Shown piece after piece: positions 38,998 through 47,258 of a stretch of DNA of 64,000 nucleotides. Origin of the DNA: DSOI01 sp041394885 (GTDB lineage Bacteria; Acidobacteriota; Terriglobia; Bryobacterales; Bryobacteraceae). A program made the position numbers and the translations under genes. Below the pieces are notes generated by a model. The model did not search any database and had not been told where the DNA came from. It saw only the letters and a list, made by a program, of their open reading frames with translations. Position 1 is the stretch's first letter; each line of letters starts with the position of its first letter. The DNA lies in assembly GCA_041394885.1 (NCBI GenBank), contig JAWKHI010000009.1:1-64000 (forward strand), given 5' to 3'.

Positions 38998-41900
38998 CTA
39001 CAAGCGAATCACTACCGTCAAGTCACGACCCGGACTATCTGTCGCTAGTTGGCTTACCGAGACGATATCCAGATTCAGCTTCGCCAGTTCCGCTAGCGGT
39101 GGGAGTCCGAAGCCATTTACGATATTGGAAACCGTCGCCCCAGCCGGTATGGTCAACGTGCAATAGACCTCGTTGTCCTGCCGAACCTGGACCGTCACTG
39201 GCGAGCCCGCCGGCGCCGAGCCCAGGACTGCGAAGATATCCCCAACCGAATGCGCACGGTCCACCACGAACGGCGGTGCCGCATTACTCTGAATCGCGAG
39301 CGGGCCGTCTACCTGGAGCGTAATCTCGCCGCCGGACAGAGTCCGCATGCCTTGTTGGGTGGTGCCGGTGAAGCTCAGTCTTTGTGTTTCACTGTTGCCT
39401 CTTGTATTGGTCACGAACATCTCCGCCGCCGCAATGCGAACGTCCGGCAGGAACATCGGAAAACCGAACGATCCGCTTGCAGGGCTGCCGAAGAACTCGC
39501 GGGCGAACGGCACGATATGGGTCTTCGATGTCAACACATAGACGGGTTCACCCGCATCGTGAGATAGCGCGGCCGTGCCGAAGGAGCCGCGAAGTACCTC
39601 GGCCACCGTGCCTCCGCCACTCAACGAATCCACCTCCATCACTTCGGCGCCGACCTGCAACAACGCGCCGGCGCCAACACTGAGTGCGGCGTCCAACGAC
39701 AGCTGCGTGGCAGTGCCGGTGACCGCGTTCAAGAGAGCAGCACTCGGCGCTGCCGCCAGTTCGTCCCAGTAGTGAACAGTCAGTGTGCCCGCGGTGATGG
39801 TGCGCGTGTTCACCAGAGTAGTAAAGCTAACGCCGTTCAACTCGATTCCACCTTGTCCCGTCCGCTGCAGTCCGAACATCGGAATCGGGGGAACATCCAC
39901 GTCCAGCCCGGAGCCTGAGGAACCGCCAATCTGCCAACGCGTAATCGGGGAGGTCTCGTAGCCGCTATGCCGGCCGATGGCGCTGACGGCAACGCCGGTC
40001 ACGTGGACCGTTGCGCCGGGCCGGTTTGTCACGTTGAACCTCCCGGGGCTCGAAGTGGCAACCGACCCTAGCCGCCAACTGGACTCCACGATGACGAACT
40101 CGGTGGTGCCATCCGGTACGACCGTCCACGAACCTCGGATCGTGATCAAGTTGGCCGTGTGGGTGGCAATGGTTCGCTCTTGGCCGGCGCCATTGCCGCC
40201 CGTGATCCGAACCGACATTCCTACATATTCATCCGCGATCAACTGGAGCAGACTGCTGCCGATTGTCGTCGCGCTAAAAGCGTCAGCCGCGACTTCGGGC
40301 TGCAGCTCCAGCCTCCACTCCAAACGCGCATGGTCGAAATTTCCGTCCGGCGGCCCCACCGAAGTTGCGGACAGGCCCCCGTCCTCGAATTCGGAAGCCA
40401 TGGGGACTGCGCTTGCGATCCGGAGCAAGTGCGACGGTGATTCGCCGCGGTAAACGTTCAAAGCAACCGCGAACGGTCCAGCTTTGATCTGTTGCAGCGT
40501 CACTCGATGGGTGTTGGCGCCGGCGGGAATCGGTGCTCGCACCACGAAGGACAAGTCGCTCTCCTCCCCGTTGGCGTTCACCGCGGTCACGCCGTAGTAG
40601 AGCGTCTGCGCTCCGGGCAAGTTCCCGCCCGTAGGGTTGACGGACGCGGCGAGGGACAGCCGCGGGACTTCGAGCCCCAGGACGGCCGGACGGGTCGGGG
40701 ATTGGAAAGACGCCTCGAGCGTCACGCTGGCGATACCATCCCCGTCCACTTCGCCTATTTCCACGATGCCCAAACGGCTAACCCCGGAAGGGTCCAGGGC
40801 CGTCCCGACGAGCGGGCGCGGAGTTCCGACCCCGGCTCCGGGCGATCGTCGCGAAACGCGGCTGCCATTGCCTTGTCCTGGATCGTCGCCGTACCAGTTG
40901 TCGTCGTGGATCTGTGCTTCGATCAAGGCTGTCGCGTGATTCAAGCTCGGCACCAGTCTCGTAATCCGAAAAGGCTGGCGATCGAACCCTTCCTTCAGGT
41001 ACGTGAGTGTGACGAGGTCACCCGGGCGCAGGCCGGCGGCGCGCACGCTCGTCTCGAACGAAACGTAGGTGTTGCCGCGGATGGCGCGGTTGAGATGCAG
41101 AGCGAGGGAACGCGCAGCCTGATGAAAGTTCGCAACGCCGAGGGCCGGTGACGTAACACTGATCTCCTGGCGAACGATGCCGGCGTCCTCTGCGTCCACA
41201 AGAGACAAGCTGTCCTGCTGATACTCGTTGAATTCATCTTGAAATTCGACCGAGATCCGGTTGGCGGTGTCCGCGGTGTCGCGGCTCCACAGTCTTACCG
41301 ACGATTCGCCGTTGCCGCGGCGGGCGATGCCGGAAAAGCCATTGCCGCCATCCCCGAACTCATACGCCGGCCAGCCTCCGCCGAGTGGCTCCGTGCTGTT
41401 GCTGCTCGCGGGCTTTGCGCCGTGCTGGACGGCAAGATTCGCCTCTGGACGCAACTCGAGCAACCCCGCATCTCCGTAGGTCAAGTACAAACGGGATGCC
41501 GCGCCGATGCCGCGGATCCATTCCGCGACACTGCGGCGGCGGCGCAGCATCAGATTGCACTGGAAGCGGGGTATTGTGACCGCGTTTCCGAAAAGATCGG
41601 TGGCGGCGATACCTTCCGCGCAGAACACAGCCGCGCGAGCAAAGCTGGACGTATCCAATTCATTCAACGTCCATCCGCTTCGCAACAGCAGGTCCAGCAC
41701 CACCCAAGCTGGGTTGTTGGTGAACGCTTGGCCGAGTGGCGCGCCGGTCTCATCGAAGGTGGAAACCTTCAGGCCTTCCAGCAAGACTCGAACTTCCGGA
41801 ATCGATCGTCCCTCGCTCACCCGATTCGGAACCGATATCGAGAGCACGGACATGCTGCCATAGGGATCACCCAACGGGTTGCCGCCGCCGTCGGTAAACT

Positions 41901-42930
41901 GCAGATTGAATCCACCGCTCACGCCACCCGTACTCACGACGTTGTACCAGCCGGTGGCGGTCATGTCCCGGCCCGATACGCCTTCCGGTATCTCGATGTC
42001 GTTGACGCCCACCTTCACTACGCCGTTGATCTCGCCGTGGCCCAGGAGCACCTCGATGTGTGTCAGGTTGCCGTCGTTGCGGGCAAAAACCACAGGTGGC
42101 TCAACCCAACCCGTCCCGTAAGCCAGCGGCACGTAGTCGTTGTAACGGGCCTGATTCTCCGCCGCACCGGACTCTCTCCACCGCTCCCCTGTGCCGCGCA
42201 CCAACACGCTCGAGGGCACAAACTCCACGCCGCCGAAGCGTCGCGTGATTGCCCCCGATCCATCTCGATCGAACATCCCGCGCTGCTCGCAACTTGGCCG
42301 CGTGTAGTCGCAGCTCCCATACGGCGCGCTTCCGTTTAGATTTCCTAGGCCGCCCGGCTGGTCCGGTGAGTATCCGCATCGAAACAAGCCCGAGTAGCGG
42401 CCCCGTTCAATCCCCGTTGCCGCCTCCGCCCGTTGTTCCGGAGTAGTGGGGAACGACCATGGACATCGCCGCTGGATGCGGGCATCCGGCAGGAAGTACC
42501 GTGCCATATTCAGCCTGCTTTGCGCGCTCAGGCGGATCACGCTCTCGGTAATCTCATCGGGAGGATTCATCAGGCCGCGGAAGATCACCGTCGACGGAGT
42601 GGTCGCGACGCCGGCCTTTAGATCGAAGAATGCGAAGCGGGCTGTCACCTGCGCCCCTTTCCACCCGGAAGTTCGTTCGATTTGCGAGTAGTAGGAGTCC
42701 GCGTTTGCCAGCACCAATGAGATCTTCGCTACGCCGTCGATTCCATCCTGGGACCCGTGTCGCAAGTCGAAGGCCGAGTGAGCTACCACGCGTGCTTTGT
42801 AGTCCGTTCCCTCGTGGGTCAAAGCGTGGGTGCCAAAGGACTCCGTGGATCCACCCGGCAGAGCGCATTCGAATAGGATCACCGGTGTGTCTGTGATCTC
42901 CTGCTCTTTCAGTTCATGGATGGTAGGCAT
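38998..42930 (-). CDS. Phage tail hub / tip protein with four-cysteine site and fibronectin-like repeats
   Basis: The 1310-aa protein is the largest in the cluster. Residues 1-220 look like a lambda gpL / DUF2163-type hub, with cysteines C156, C185, C207 and C214 (last two spacings x21 and x6) that could hold an Fe-S cluster. The middle (about 230-650) resembles the gpJ/hub beta domains (YVPLAYGTGWVEPPVV, QSLSLVDAEDAGIVRQEI, YVSFETSVRAAGLRPGDLV, FRITRLVPSLN). From about 700 it carries fibronectin-III-like beta domains and a terminal strand-rich domain. It probably forms the distal tail tip and contacts the host surface. Confidence 0.75.
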   Translation of the reverse strand: MPTIHELKEQEITDTPVILFECALPGGSTESFGTHALTHEGTDYKARVVAHSAFDLRHGSQDGIDGVAKISLVLANADSYYSQIERTSGWKGAQVTARFAFFDLKAGVATTPSTVIFRGLMNPPDEITESVIRLSAQSRLNMARYFLPDARIQRRCPWSFPTTPEQRAEAATGIERGRYSGLFRCGYSPDQPGGLGNLNGSAPYGSCDYTRPSCEQRGMFDRDGSGAITRRFGGVEFVPSSVLVRGTGERWRESGAAENQARYNDYVPLAYGTGWVEPPVVFARNDGNLTHIEVLLGHGEINGVVKVGVNDIEIPEGVSGRDMTATGWYNVVSTGGVSGGFNLQFTDGGGNPLGDPYGSMSVLSISVPNRVSEGRSIPEVRVLLEGLKVSTFDETGAPLGQAFTNNPAWVVLDLLLRSGWTLNELDTSSFARAAVFCAEGIAATDLFGNAVTIPRFQCNLMLRRRRSVAEWIRGIGAASRLYLTYGDAGLLELRPEANLAVQHGAKPASSNSTEPLGGGWPAYEFGDGGNGFSGIARRGNGESSVRLWSRDTADTANRISVEFQDEFNEYQQDSLSLVDAEDAGIVRQEISVTSPALGVANFHQAARSLALHLNRAIRGNTYVSFETSVRAAGLRPGDLVTLTYLKEGFDRQPFRITRLVPSLNHATALIEAQIHDDNWYGDDPGQGNGSRVSRRSPGAGVGTPRPLVGTALDPSGVSRLGIVEIGEVDGDGIASVTLEASFQSPTRPAVLGLEVPRLSLAASVNPTGGNLPGAQTLYYGVTAVNANGEESDLSFVVRAPIPAGANTHRVTLQQIKAGPFAVALNVYRGESPSHLLRIASAVPMASEFEDGGLSATSVGPPDGNFDHARLEWRLELQPEVAADAFSATTIGSSLLQLIADEYVGMSVRITGGNGAGQERTIATHTANLITIRGSWTVVPDGTTEFVIVESSWRLGSVATSSPGRFNVTNRPGATVHVTGVAVSAIGRHSGYETSPITRWQIGGSSGSGLDVDVPPIPMFGLQRTGQGGIELNGVSFTTLVNTRTITAGTLTVHYWDELAAAPSAALLNAVTGTATQLSLDAALSVGAGALLQVGAEVMEVDSLSGGGTVAEVLRGSFGTAALSHDAGEPVYVLTSKTHIVPFAREFFGSPASGSFGFPMFLPDVRIAAAEMFVTNTRGNSETQRLSFTGTTQQGMRTLSGGEITLQVDGPLAIQSNAAPPFVVDRAHSVGDIFAVLGSAPAGSPVTVQVRQDNEVYCTLTIPAGATVSNIVNGFGLPPLAELAKLNLDIVSVSQLATDSPGRDLTVVIRL

Positions 42931-42931
42931 G

Positions 42932-43732
42932 TCAGGAAACCTCCCCTGGAGATACGATCGTTACTCGCGCCGAGAAACTATCGACGCTGTCGGCCATCAC
43001 CACCAATTGGTCCTGGGCGAACCGTGCCTTTGTGTGAATGCCCGATGCCGCGGCCGTTCTGCTGTAGGAGCCGGGCGAAGGTTGTGCGTCCACCTGGGCT
43101 CCGAACAGTTCGATGGATTCGCCGCTGGCCACGGTGACCTCGAAGCGCGTTGGCGCGGCGGACGAAACCAGTTTGCTCCCGAATTGGACACGGCGCCACG
43201 CCGGGCCGGCCTCAACCATCGAGCTTTGCCGTTCACTCCCGGCCAGGCGGGCGAGTTCTATCGTGGCGGGCGACGCCGCCCGCACGTGGATGCTAAAGCT
43301 GCAGTAGTAATCGCCAGGCAATTCGATGGATTGGCCGAGGCTCTGGAGACCTGCGCCGATGTTGAGAACGCGCACCGCACGGTTGCCTCCGGTGGGATCC
43401 GCGAGCCCCGGCGTCAACTGCAGCAGCGGATCGCTCTGCCATGGCGCCTGATCCAGTTCCTCGCTTCTGGCCAGCAGGTTGCGCAGAGGGTCCGCGAATA
43501 CGAACGGCCGAAGACGGCCTTCGCTTTGGGCGAACAGATCCTCGAGCGCGCTTCGCTCGGCCTGGGTCAGTCCCGTGAAGCTGAGGTCCCACCGGACCGG
43601 CAGGCTGCTGAAATCCTGGAAGATCGTGATTCGCCCTTCGATCGTCTCGTTGAGGATCGTCCGTGCGGACCGCTCCTTGTTGACGGGATACTGCGCCACG
43701 GTCAGCGTCGTTAGTTGCGGAAAATAGAGCAT
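42932..43732 (-). CDS. Distal-tail-like protein with an added ligand-binding-like domain
   Basis: The 266-aa protein's first ~105 residues resemble the neighbouring 119-aa gene and the DUF2460 type. Shared features are an RWDLSF core, an acidic helix LTQAERSALEDLFAQ, G-R and the phrase FVFADPLRNLL, which corresponds to FTFVDPWDE in the neighbour. The remaining 160 residues are a beta sandwich (DYYCSFSIHVRAA, RRVQFGSKL, SIELFGAQVDAQPSPGSY) like phage or carbohydrate-binding modules. It lies 1 bp before the hub gene. Confidence 0.65.
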   Translation of the reverse strand: MLYFPQLTTLTVAQYPVNKERSARTILNETIEGRITIFQDFSSLPVRWDLSFTGLTQAERSALEDLFAQSEGRLRPFVFADPLRNLLARSEELDQAPWQSDPLLQLTPGLADPTGGNRAVRVLNIGAGLQSLGQSIELPGDYYCSFSIHVRAASPATIELARLAGSERQSSMVEAGPAWRRVQFGSKLVSSAAPTRFEVTVASGESIELFGAQVDAQPSPGSYSRTAAASGIHTKARFAQDQLVVMADSVDSFSARVTIVSPGEVS

Positions 43733-43735
43733 TGC

Positions 43736-44095
43736 CTAACTCCAGTTCTGGCGGATATGCAGCACCGTGCTGCCTCGGAACTGTTCGCGCAGGGCGACTC
43801 CGACACCTTCGGTTTCGAAACTGCAATGCGCGTAGGGGGTTTCGTCCCATGGATCGACGAAGGTGAACTCGCCGTAGCGGCCATGTTGCGATACGAAAAA
43901 GTCCTCCAGGGTCTGCAACTCACCCTCGTTCAGCAAATCCAGCCGGACGGCCCACCGTCGTAGCGCGGCCTTTCTTTCCGGAAACCGCTGTTCGCTGCCG
44001 TCCAGAAATCGAACGAGGCTTGTTCCGAATTCGACGATTCGCGTCAAGGGATACTGCGCGTGCGCGCCGGTTTTGAGGGCAGGGAATTGTGCCAT
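43736..44095 (-). CDS. Distal tail protein, DUF2460-like
   Basis: The 119-aa protein has the pattern VRFLDGSEQRFPERKAALRRW, LNEGELQTLEDFFVSQHGRYGEFTFVDPWDE, which is that of small tail proteins joining the tube to the hub (as in GTA distal-tail proteins). It is the gene directly after the tape measure, the usual position. Confidence 0.7.
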   Translation of the reverse strand: MAQFPALKTGAHAQYPLTRIVEFGTSLVRFLDGSEQRFPERKAALRRWAVRLDLLNEGELQTLEDFFVSQHGRYGEFTFVDPWDETPYAHCSFETEGVGVALREQFRGSTVLHIRQNWS

Positions 44096-44098
44096 GTC

Positions 44099-44770
44099 TT
44101 ATAGCTCCCCAACCACATCGCGGAGCGAATGTGTGTTCAACAGCGCATGCCTGACAGCCCGTGCGATTTCGTCACTGTGGTCGAGAAAGGAACGGCTGTC
44201 CATCGTATTCACCTGGATCGTGACCGGAGTCGATACCACAGGCTCCACCGTGGACCGCCTGGAAAAGCCCGCCTGGTCCAGGGTCACCGGTGCGAAGTTC
44301 GGCTCACTGGCGGTCGGCAGCGCTGCCTCCACTCGAATCGGCGCCGGCTGTGTCAGCAAGGGCAGTGGAACTTGAGGCTGGTCGCTGCCCCGGAGCGCAT
44401 TCACCAGCCCTGAGATCAGGGAGGGTAGACCCAGTCCCACCACTCCGCCGCGCGCCGCCCCGGAAACCGCGTTCCCCACCGCTTGGGTGACGCTCCGCGC
44501 CGAGACCGCGGTGTTCTCGGCCATTGCGCGGGTATTGTCCAGGATCAGCGTCGCCTGCTGTTCGGTCGTGGCCCGCAGACCGGCCAATTGCGCCGTCAGC
44601 GCGGCGAATTCGCCGCCGGCGCTCGCCGTGTCTCCGTAGACTGTGTTGGACACGCCACCTGCCTCTTGCGCCAGACGCCCCAGCAGGGATGTGAGCCCCG
44701 CCTCGCGTACGGTTGTCGAAGGGCCCGCCACCGCTTGCTGCAAACCGCTTCTGATGTCACTGATTGCCAT
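44099..44770 (-). CDS. Very short tail tape-measure-like protein
   Basis: The 223-aa protein is mostly helical, Ala/Gln/Thr-rich, with one hydrophobic glycine-rich segment (SGAARGGVVGLGLPSLISGL). The C-terminus (VTIQVNTMDSRSFLDHSDEIARAVRHALLN) matches the conserved ending of tape-measure proteins. Its position after the frameshifted chaperone pair and before the distal tail gene is that of the tape measure. Typical siphophage tape measures have 600-1500 residues, while RcGTA's is about 220. The start overlaps the GT stop by 14 bp, indicating coupling. Confidence 0.7.
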   Translation of the reverse strand: MAISDIRSGLQQAVAGPSTTVREAGLTSLLGRLAQEAGGVSNTVYGDTASAGGEFAALTAQLAGLRATTEQQATLILDNTRAMAENTAVSARSVTQAVGNAVSGAARGGVVGLGLPSLISGLVNALRGSDQPQVPLPLLTQPAPIRVEAALPTASEPNFAPVTLDQAGFSRRSTVEPVVSTPVTIQVNTMDSRSFLDHSDEIARAVRHALLNTHSLRDVVGEL

Positions 44771-45463
44771 CTCTCCTTGTCCTTTCTGCTTCCGCTTCCA
44801 GCGTCAACATCGCTTCCGCCGTCTTCGCCGGCATCAGCATGAGGTCTCCCCCGGCTCCCGCCGAAGCTTTCGCCGTCGTCCAGGCATAGTGCCGCTCGAT
44901 CCATGCGATGCTCGCGGCGCTCACGTACGACTTCGGGCAGCTCGTCACGCTTACCCCACCGCGAGCCCAGACAACCCGCCCGCCCGTCTGCGGCTCCGCT
45001 AGCCATCCGCAGTTTCGCTTCCTCTCCAGACCTTTCCCTCTGCATTCGTCGCAATTCCATGCGGCCTGATTCGAGTACTGAAAGTGGAATGCGACTCTTA
45101 GTTTTTTCGTTCCGCCTCGCTCAATCCCAGTTCAGCCCGTATCGCGGTCAGAATTTCGCGAGTCAAATCTTCCGGTCCGTGATCGATGACGCTGGCCGGA
45201 GTGGCTGGGACGCCGTCGATAAAAAGGCCGTCGACACTCAACAGGCCCCACTCCAGGTAAAGCTTCTCCACCTGCCGGTCAAGGAGCGCCGCTTCAACCT
45301 GGTCTGCCCCGTCGGAACTCGCGCGTAGGAACTCGCCTCGGTTGCTGATCTCCCTTGCTCGCTCACCGAGGTCGATTCGGCGGCCAAGGGACATCCGCGA
45401 GATCCGGTAGCTTACACCCGGATAGGTTTGTGCCCGGTGTTCGATCGTGCTGTCGTACTCCAT
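44757..45463 (-). CDS. Tail-assembly chaperone long form (GT-type), made by -1 programmed frameshift
   Basis: The long product reads the upstream chaperone gene to its last codons, slips back one base at A-AAA-AAC (45107-45101) and continues in the -1 frame to a stop at 44757, giving 235 aa in total. The -1 part is 114 aa, starts LRVAFHFQYSNQAAWN and contains a zinc-ribbon-like cysteine set (NCDECRGKGLERKRNCGW), then VTSCPKSYVSAASIAWIERHY and a helical end. No start codon and no stop interrupts the -1 frame between 45107 and 44760. This is the equivalent of lambda gpG-GT. The C-terminal extension probably binds tail tube subunits. Confidence 0.85.
45048..45107 (-). promoter_or_regulatory. -1 ribosomal frameshift signal (slippery heptamer plus stem-loop)
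   Basis: On the minus strand the slippery heptamer A-AAA-AAC occupies 45107-45101 and is followed immediately by the zero-frame TAA. A 5-nt spacer (45100-45096) leads to a stem: GTCGCATTCCA (45095-45085) pairs with TGGAATTGCGAC (45059-45048), 11 bp with one bulged base and a 25-nt loop. Heptamer, spacing and stem all fit canonical -1 frameshift sites. Confidence 0.85.
45098..45463 (-). CDS. Tail-assembly chaperone short form (G-type)
   Basis: The 121-aa protein begins MEYDSTIEHRAQTYPGVSY; the open frame extends further upstream but overlaps the tube gene. It is mostly helical and charged (SLGRRIDLGERAREISNRGE, LTREILTAIRAELGLSEAERKN). It follows the tail-tube gene by 7 bp and precedes the tape measure, the standard position for the short tail chaperone. 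The zero-frame stop lies directly after the slippery sequence. Confidence 0.75.
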   Translation of the reverse strand: MEYDSTIEHRAQTYPGVSYRISRMSLGRRIDLGERAREISNRGEFLRASSDGADQVEAALLDRQVEKLYLEWGLLSVDGLFIDGVPATPASVIDHGPEDLTREILTAIRAELGLSEAERKN

Positions 45464-45470
45464 GTCGCCC

Positions 45471-46643
45471 TCACCCGAACGCGATCGATATCTCGTCGTT
45501 TCCGATGCCTTGCGCGCGGCTGTCGCGGAAGCGCCAGCGTAGCCGGGTCTCATCGTCATCGAACTCCGGGATCTCCGGCACCACTGCTGGCATGTACACT
45601 CCGCACAGGCTCTCTGCCTGCTGTCCGAGTTGGAAGAACACTCCAATCGGAGACCGCTGCGCCGCGGCTTCGTACAAGGCGTTCGTCTCCGCGTCGGTGT
45701 TGCTCGTCAAATCCATGTCTACCGAGACACGCCGCTGGCCCGGAACCAGGCACTTGGGCTTCATCGATCCGAACTCCCTGGTCCGGACGTCGATGTCGTT
45801 GTCGAGTGTAACGTTCGCTTTCAGAAGGGTGAAGAACTTAGCGGGGACCGCGCCCAGCCACACCTGCCCCAGACTTCCAGGCACCAGGGAAAACTCCGGA
45901 TACGGACCGATCGGCTCCTCCGGAAATTCCGTCAGCCCGGCCATTCCGCTGACGAACGTAAGGTTGTCGCTCACGTCTGCTCCCACTCCCTGAAATCGGA
46001 ACTGATGGAAGTCCCCGTTCACCTGGATCGACACACGATCCACGCCGGCGCCTGCCACCATCCGCTGCACGGCCTCCGCCGGATTCCAGTAGTCGAACAG
46101 TGTTGCGCTCGCCAGCGTGTTCGATGGCATGTAGGTAACGGTCCGCCCCAACTCGCTGCCGAGCGCCGGCGCCTCCTGGAACGGCGCGTTCAGCACGAAT
46201 GTAGATGGGTCCACTATGCCTGCGGCGAAACGAAGCTCGTCACCGAGTCGGACCGCTTGCCCGGCTACCAGCGCATGCGGCGTCGCCGTCTGGATGGTGA
46301 GTTCATCCGGGACGTCGGTCACCAGCGCTCCCGGAAACTCCAGTCCAGCCGCGCCTAGCCCTGCCCGGAACAACGTGCCGTAGCTCGGCTCGCTTTGTCC
46401 GGGATCCCAGGCGGTCATGTAGGTCGTCAGGTCGAAGACTGCCCTCTTGCGCAGGATGCTCGGCAATCCCAGGAACGTGCGCGTTCCCGTCTTGTCGCGC
46501 CGCAGCGGGCGCTCGATGACTTGCTGAAGCCCCAGTTTCACCACCGGGAGCCGCTGCTCCGCGGTCGCCGTGCCGGCGGCGCAGTAGCTTGGCTCCAGCG
46601 CGACGTACACTCGGTTCTCGTTCGATGCGATGTAACAGCCCAT
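45471..46643 (-). CDS. Major tail tube protein
   Basis: The 390-aa protein is beta-rich with immunoglobulin-like strands (VDRVSIQVNGDFHQFRFQGVGADV, KFFTLLKANVTLDNDIDVRTREFG, QRRVSVDMDLTSNTD). These are the features of siphophage tail-tube proteins, here longer than usual because of an N-terminal domain (1-130) and an inserted domain around 100-160. It is placed immediately before the chaperone pair. A GGGAG Shine-Dalgarno is present before the ATG. Confidence 0.7.
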   Translation of the reverse strand: MGCYIASNENRVYVALEPSYCAAGTATAEQRLPVVKLGLQQVIERPLRRDKTGTRTFLGLPSILRKRAVFDLTTYMTAWDPGQSEPSYGTLFRAGLGAAGLEFPGALVTDVPDELTIQTATPHALVAGQAVRLGDELRFAAGIVDPSTFVLNAPFQEAPALGSELGRTVTYMPSNTLASATLFDYWNPAEAVQRMVAGAGVDRVSIQVNGDFHQFRFQGVGADVSDNLTFVSGMAGLTEFPEEPIGPYPEFSLVPGSLGQVWLGAVPAKFFTLLKANVTLDNDIDVRTREFGSMKPKCLVPGQRRVSVDMDLTSNTDAETNALYEAAAQRSPIGVFFQLGQQAESLCGVYMPAVVPEIPEFDDDETRLRWRFRDSRAQGIGNDEISIAFG

Positions 46644-46658
46644 GTTGATCTCCCTCGC

Positions 46659-47156
46659 TCAGGCGATATTCACTTCCAACGGCAACATGACCTTCGCCAC
46701 CTGAACGAAGTTCTTGCCTCCATGTTTCACCGGCTCGTACTTCACTTCGTACTTGCCGCAGTAGTAGACTCCGGACCTCCACTCGCCCCGGCAGTCCTCC
46801 AGGACTTCGAGTAGCGACTCCACATAGAGATGCGTGCGCTCTTCCAGTCCTTCGATGCGGTCCTGCGAATTCCTCACCTCCACCGCCATCTGCACGACAC
46901 CGGAAAAACGCCGGAATTTTTCTGTCTGCAGGTTCTGAATTCGCTCGCAATACACCGTCATCTGCGGATACCGCGCCCCTCGCGCGCGCTCCCAAAGATC
47001 CAGGGCGAAGTGTCCTCTCTCTACCTCCGGCGGCGGGAACAGCGTCAACTGCGCTCCCGTGTCCTCCAGCCGTCCGATCAAACGGCCGGCCACTCCCGCT
47101 CCGCCCGTGATCAGTGCCGTCAACGCCTCCGTGGCCATGCTCGCTACGAACGACAT
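46659..47156 (-). CDS. Head-tail connector-region protein (tail completion candidate)
   Basis: The start is ATG at 47156, with AAGGAGG 5 nt upstream, giving 165 aa. Longer open frame upstream lacks support. The N-terminus is hydrophobic (MATEALTALITGGAGVAGRLIG) and the rest mixes strands and helices (HFALDLWERARGARYPQMTVYCERIQN, VQVAKVMLPLEVNIA). Its position between capsid-side genes and the tail tube is where tail terminator/completion proteins lie. The sequence does not prove the role. Confidence 0.5.
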   Translation of the reverse strand: MSFVASMATEALTALITGGAGVAGRLIGRLEDTGAQLTLFPPPEVERGHFALDLWERARGARYPQMTVYCERIQNLQTEKFRRFSGVVQMAVEVRNSQDRIEGLEERTHLYVESLLEVLEDCRGEWRSGVYYCGKYEVKYEPVKHGGKNFVQVAKVMLPLEVNIA

Positions 47157-47182
47157 GTAAACCTCCTTAAAAGCGCAAAGGC

Positions 47183-47237
47183 CGCTCCGGCGCGGCTCCA
47201 GACATGACAAAAACCGCCATCGTAGGGCGCCGGAGCG
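47183..47237 (-). terminator. Long inverted repeat between phage-like genes
   Basis: CGCTCCGGCGC (47183-47193) and GCGCCGGAGCG (47227-47237) are perfectly complementary (11 bp) with a 33-nt loop. On the minus strand it is followed by GCCTTTGCGCTTTT. It could act as a weak terminator or processing site. Confidence 0.35.
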
Positions 47238-47258
47238 TGTCCGTTTTGCGCGAGTTTC

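Noticed and set aside
44596..45060. A 154-codon minus-strand ORF in the tail chaperone region
   Set aside because: It overlaps the -1 frame that carries the cysteine-rich GT domain in a different frame, and its own product is Arg/Gly-rich without motifs.
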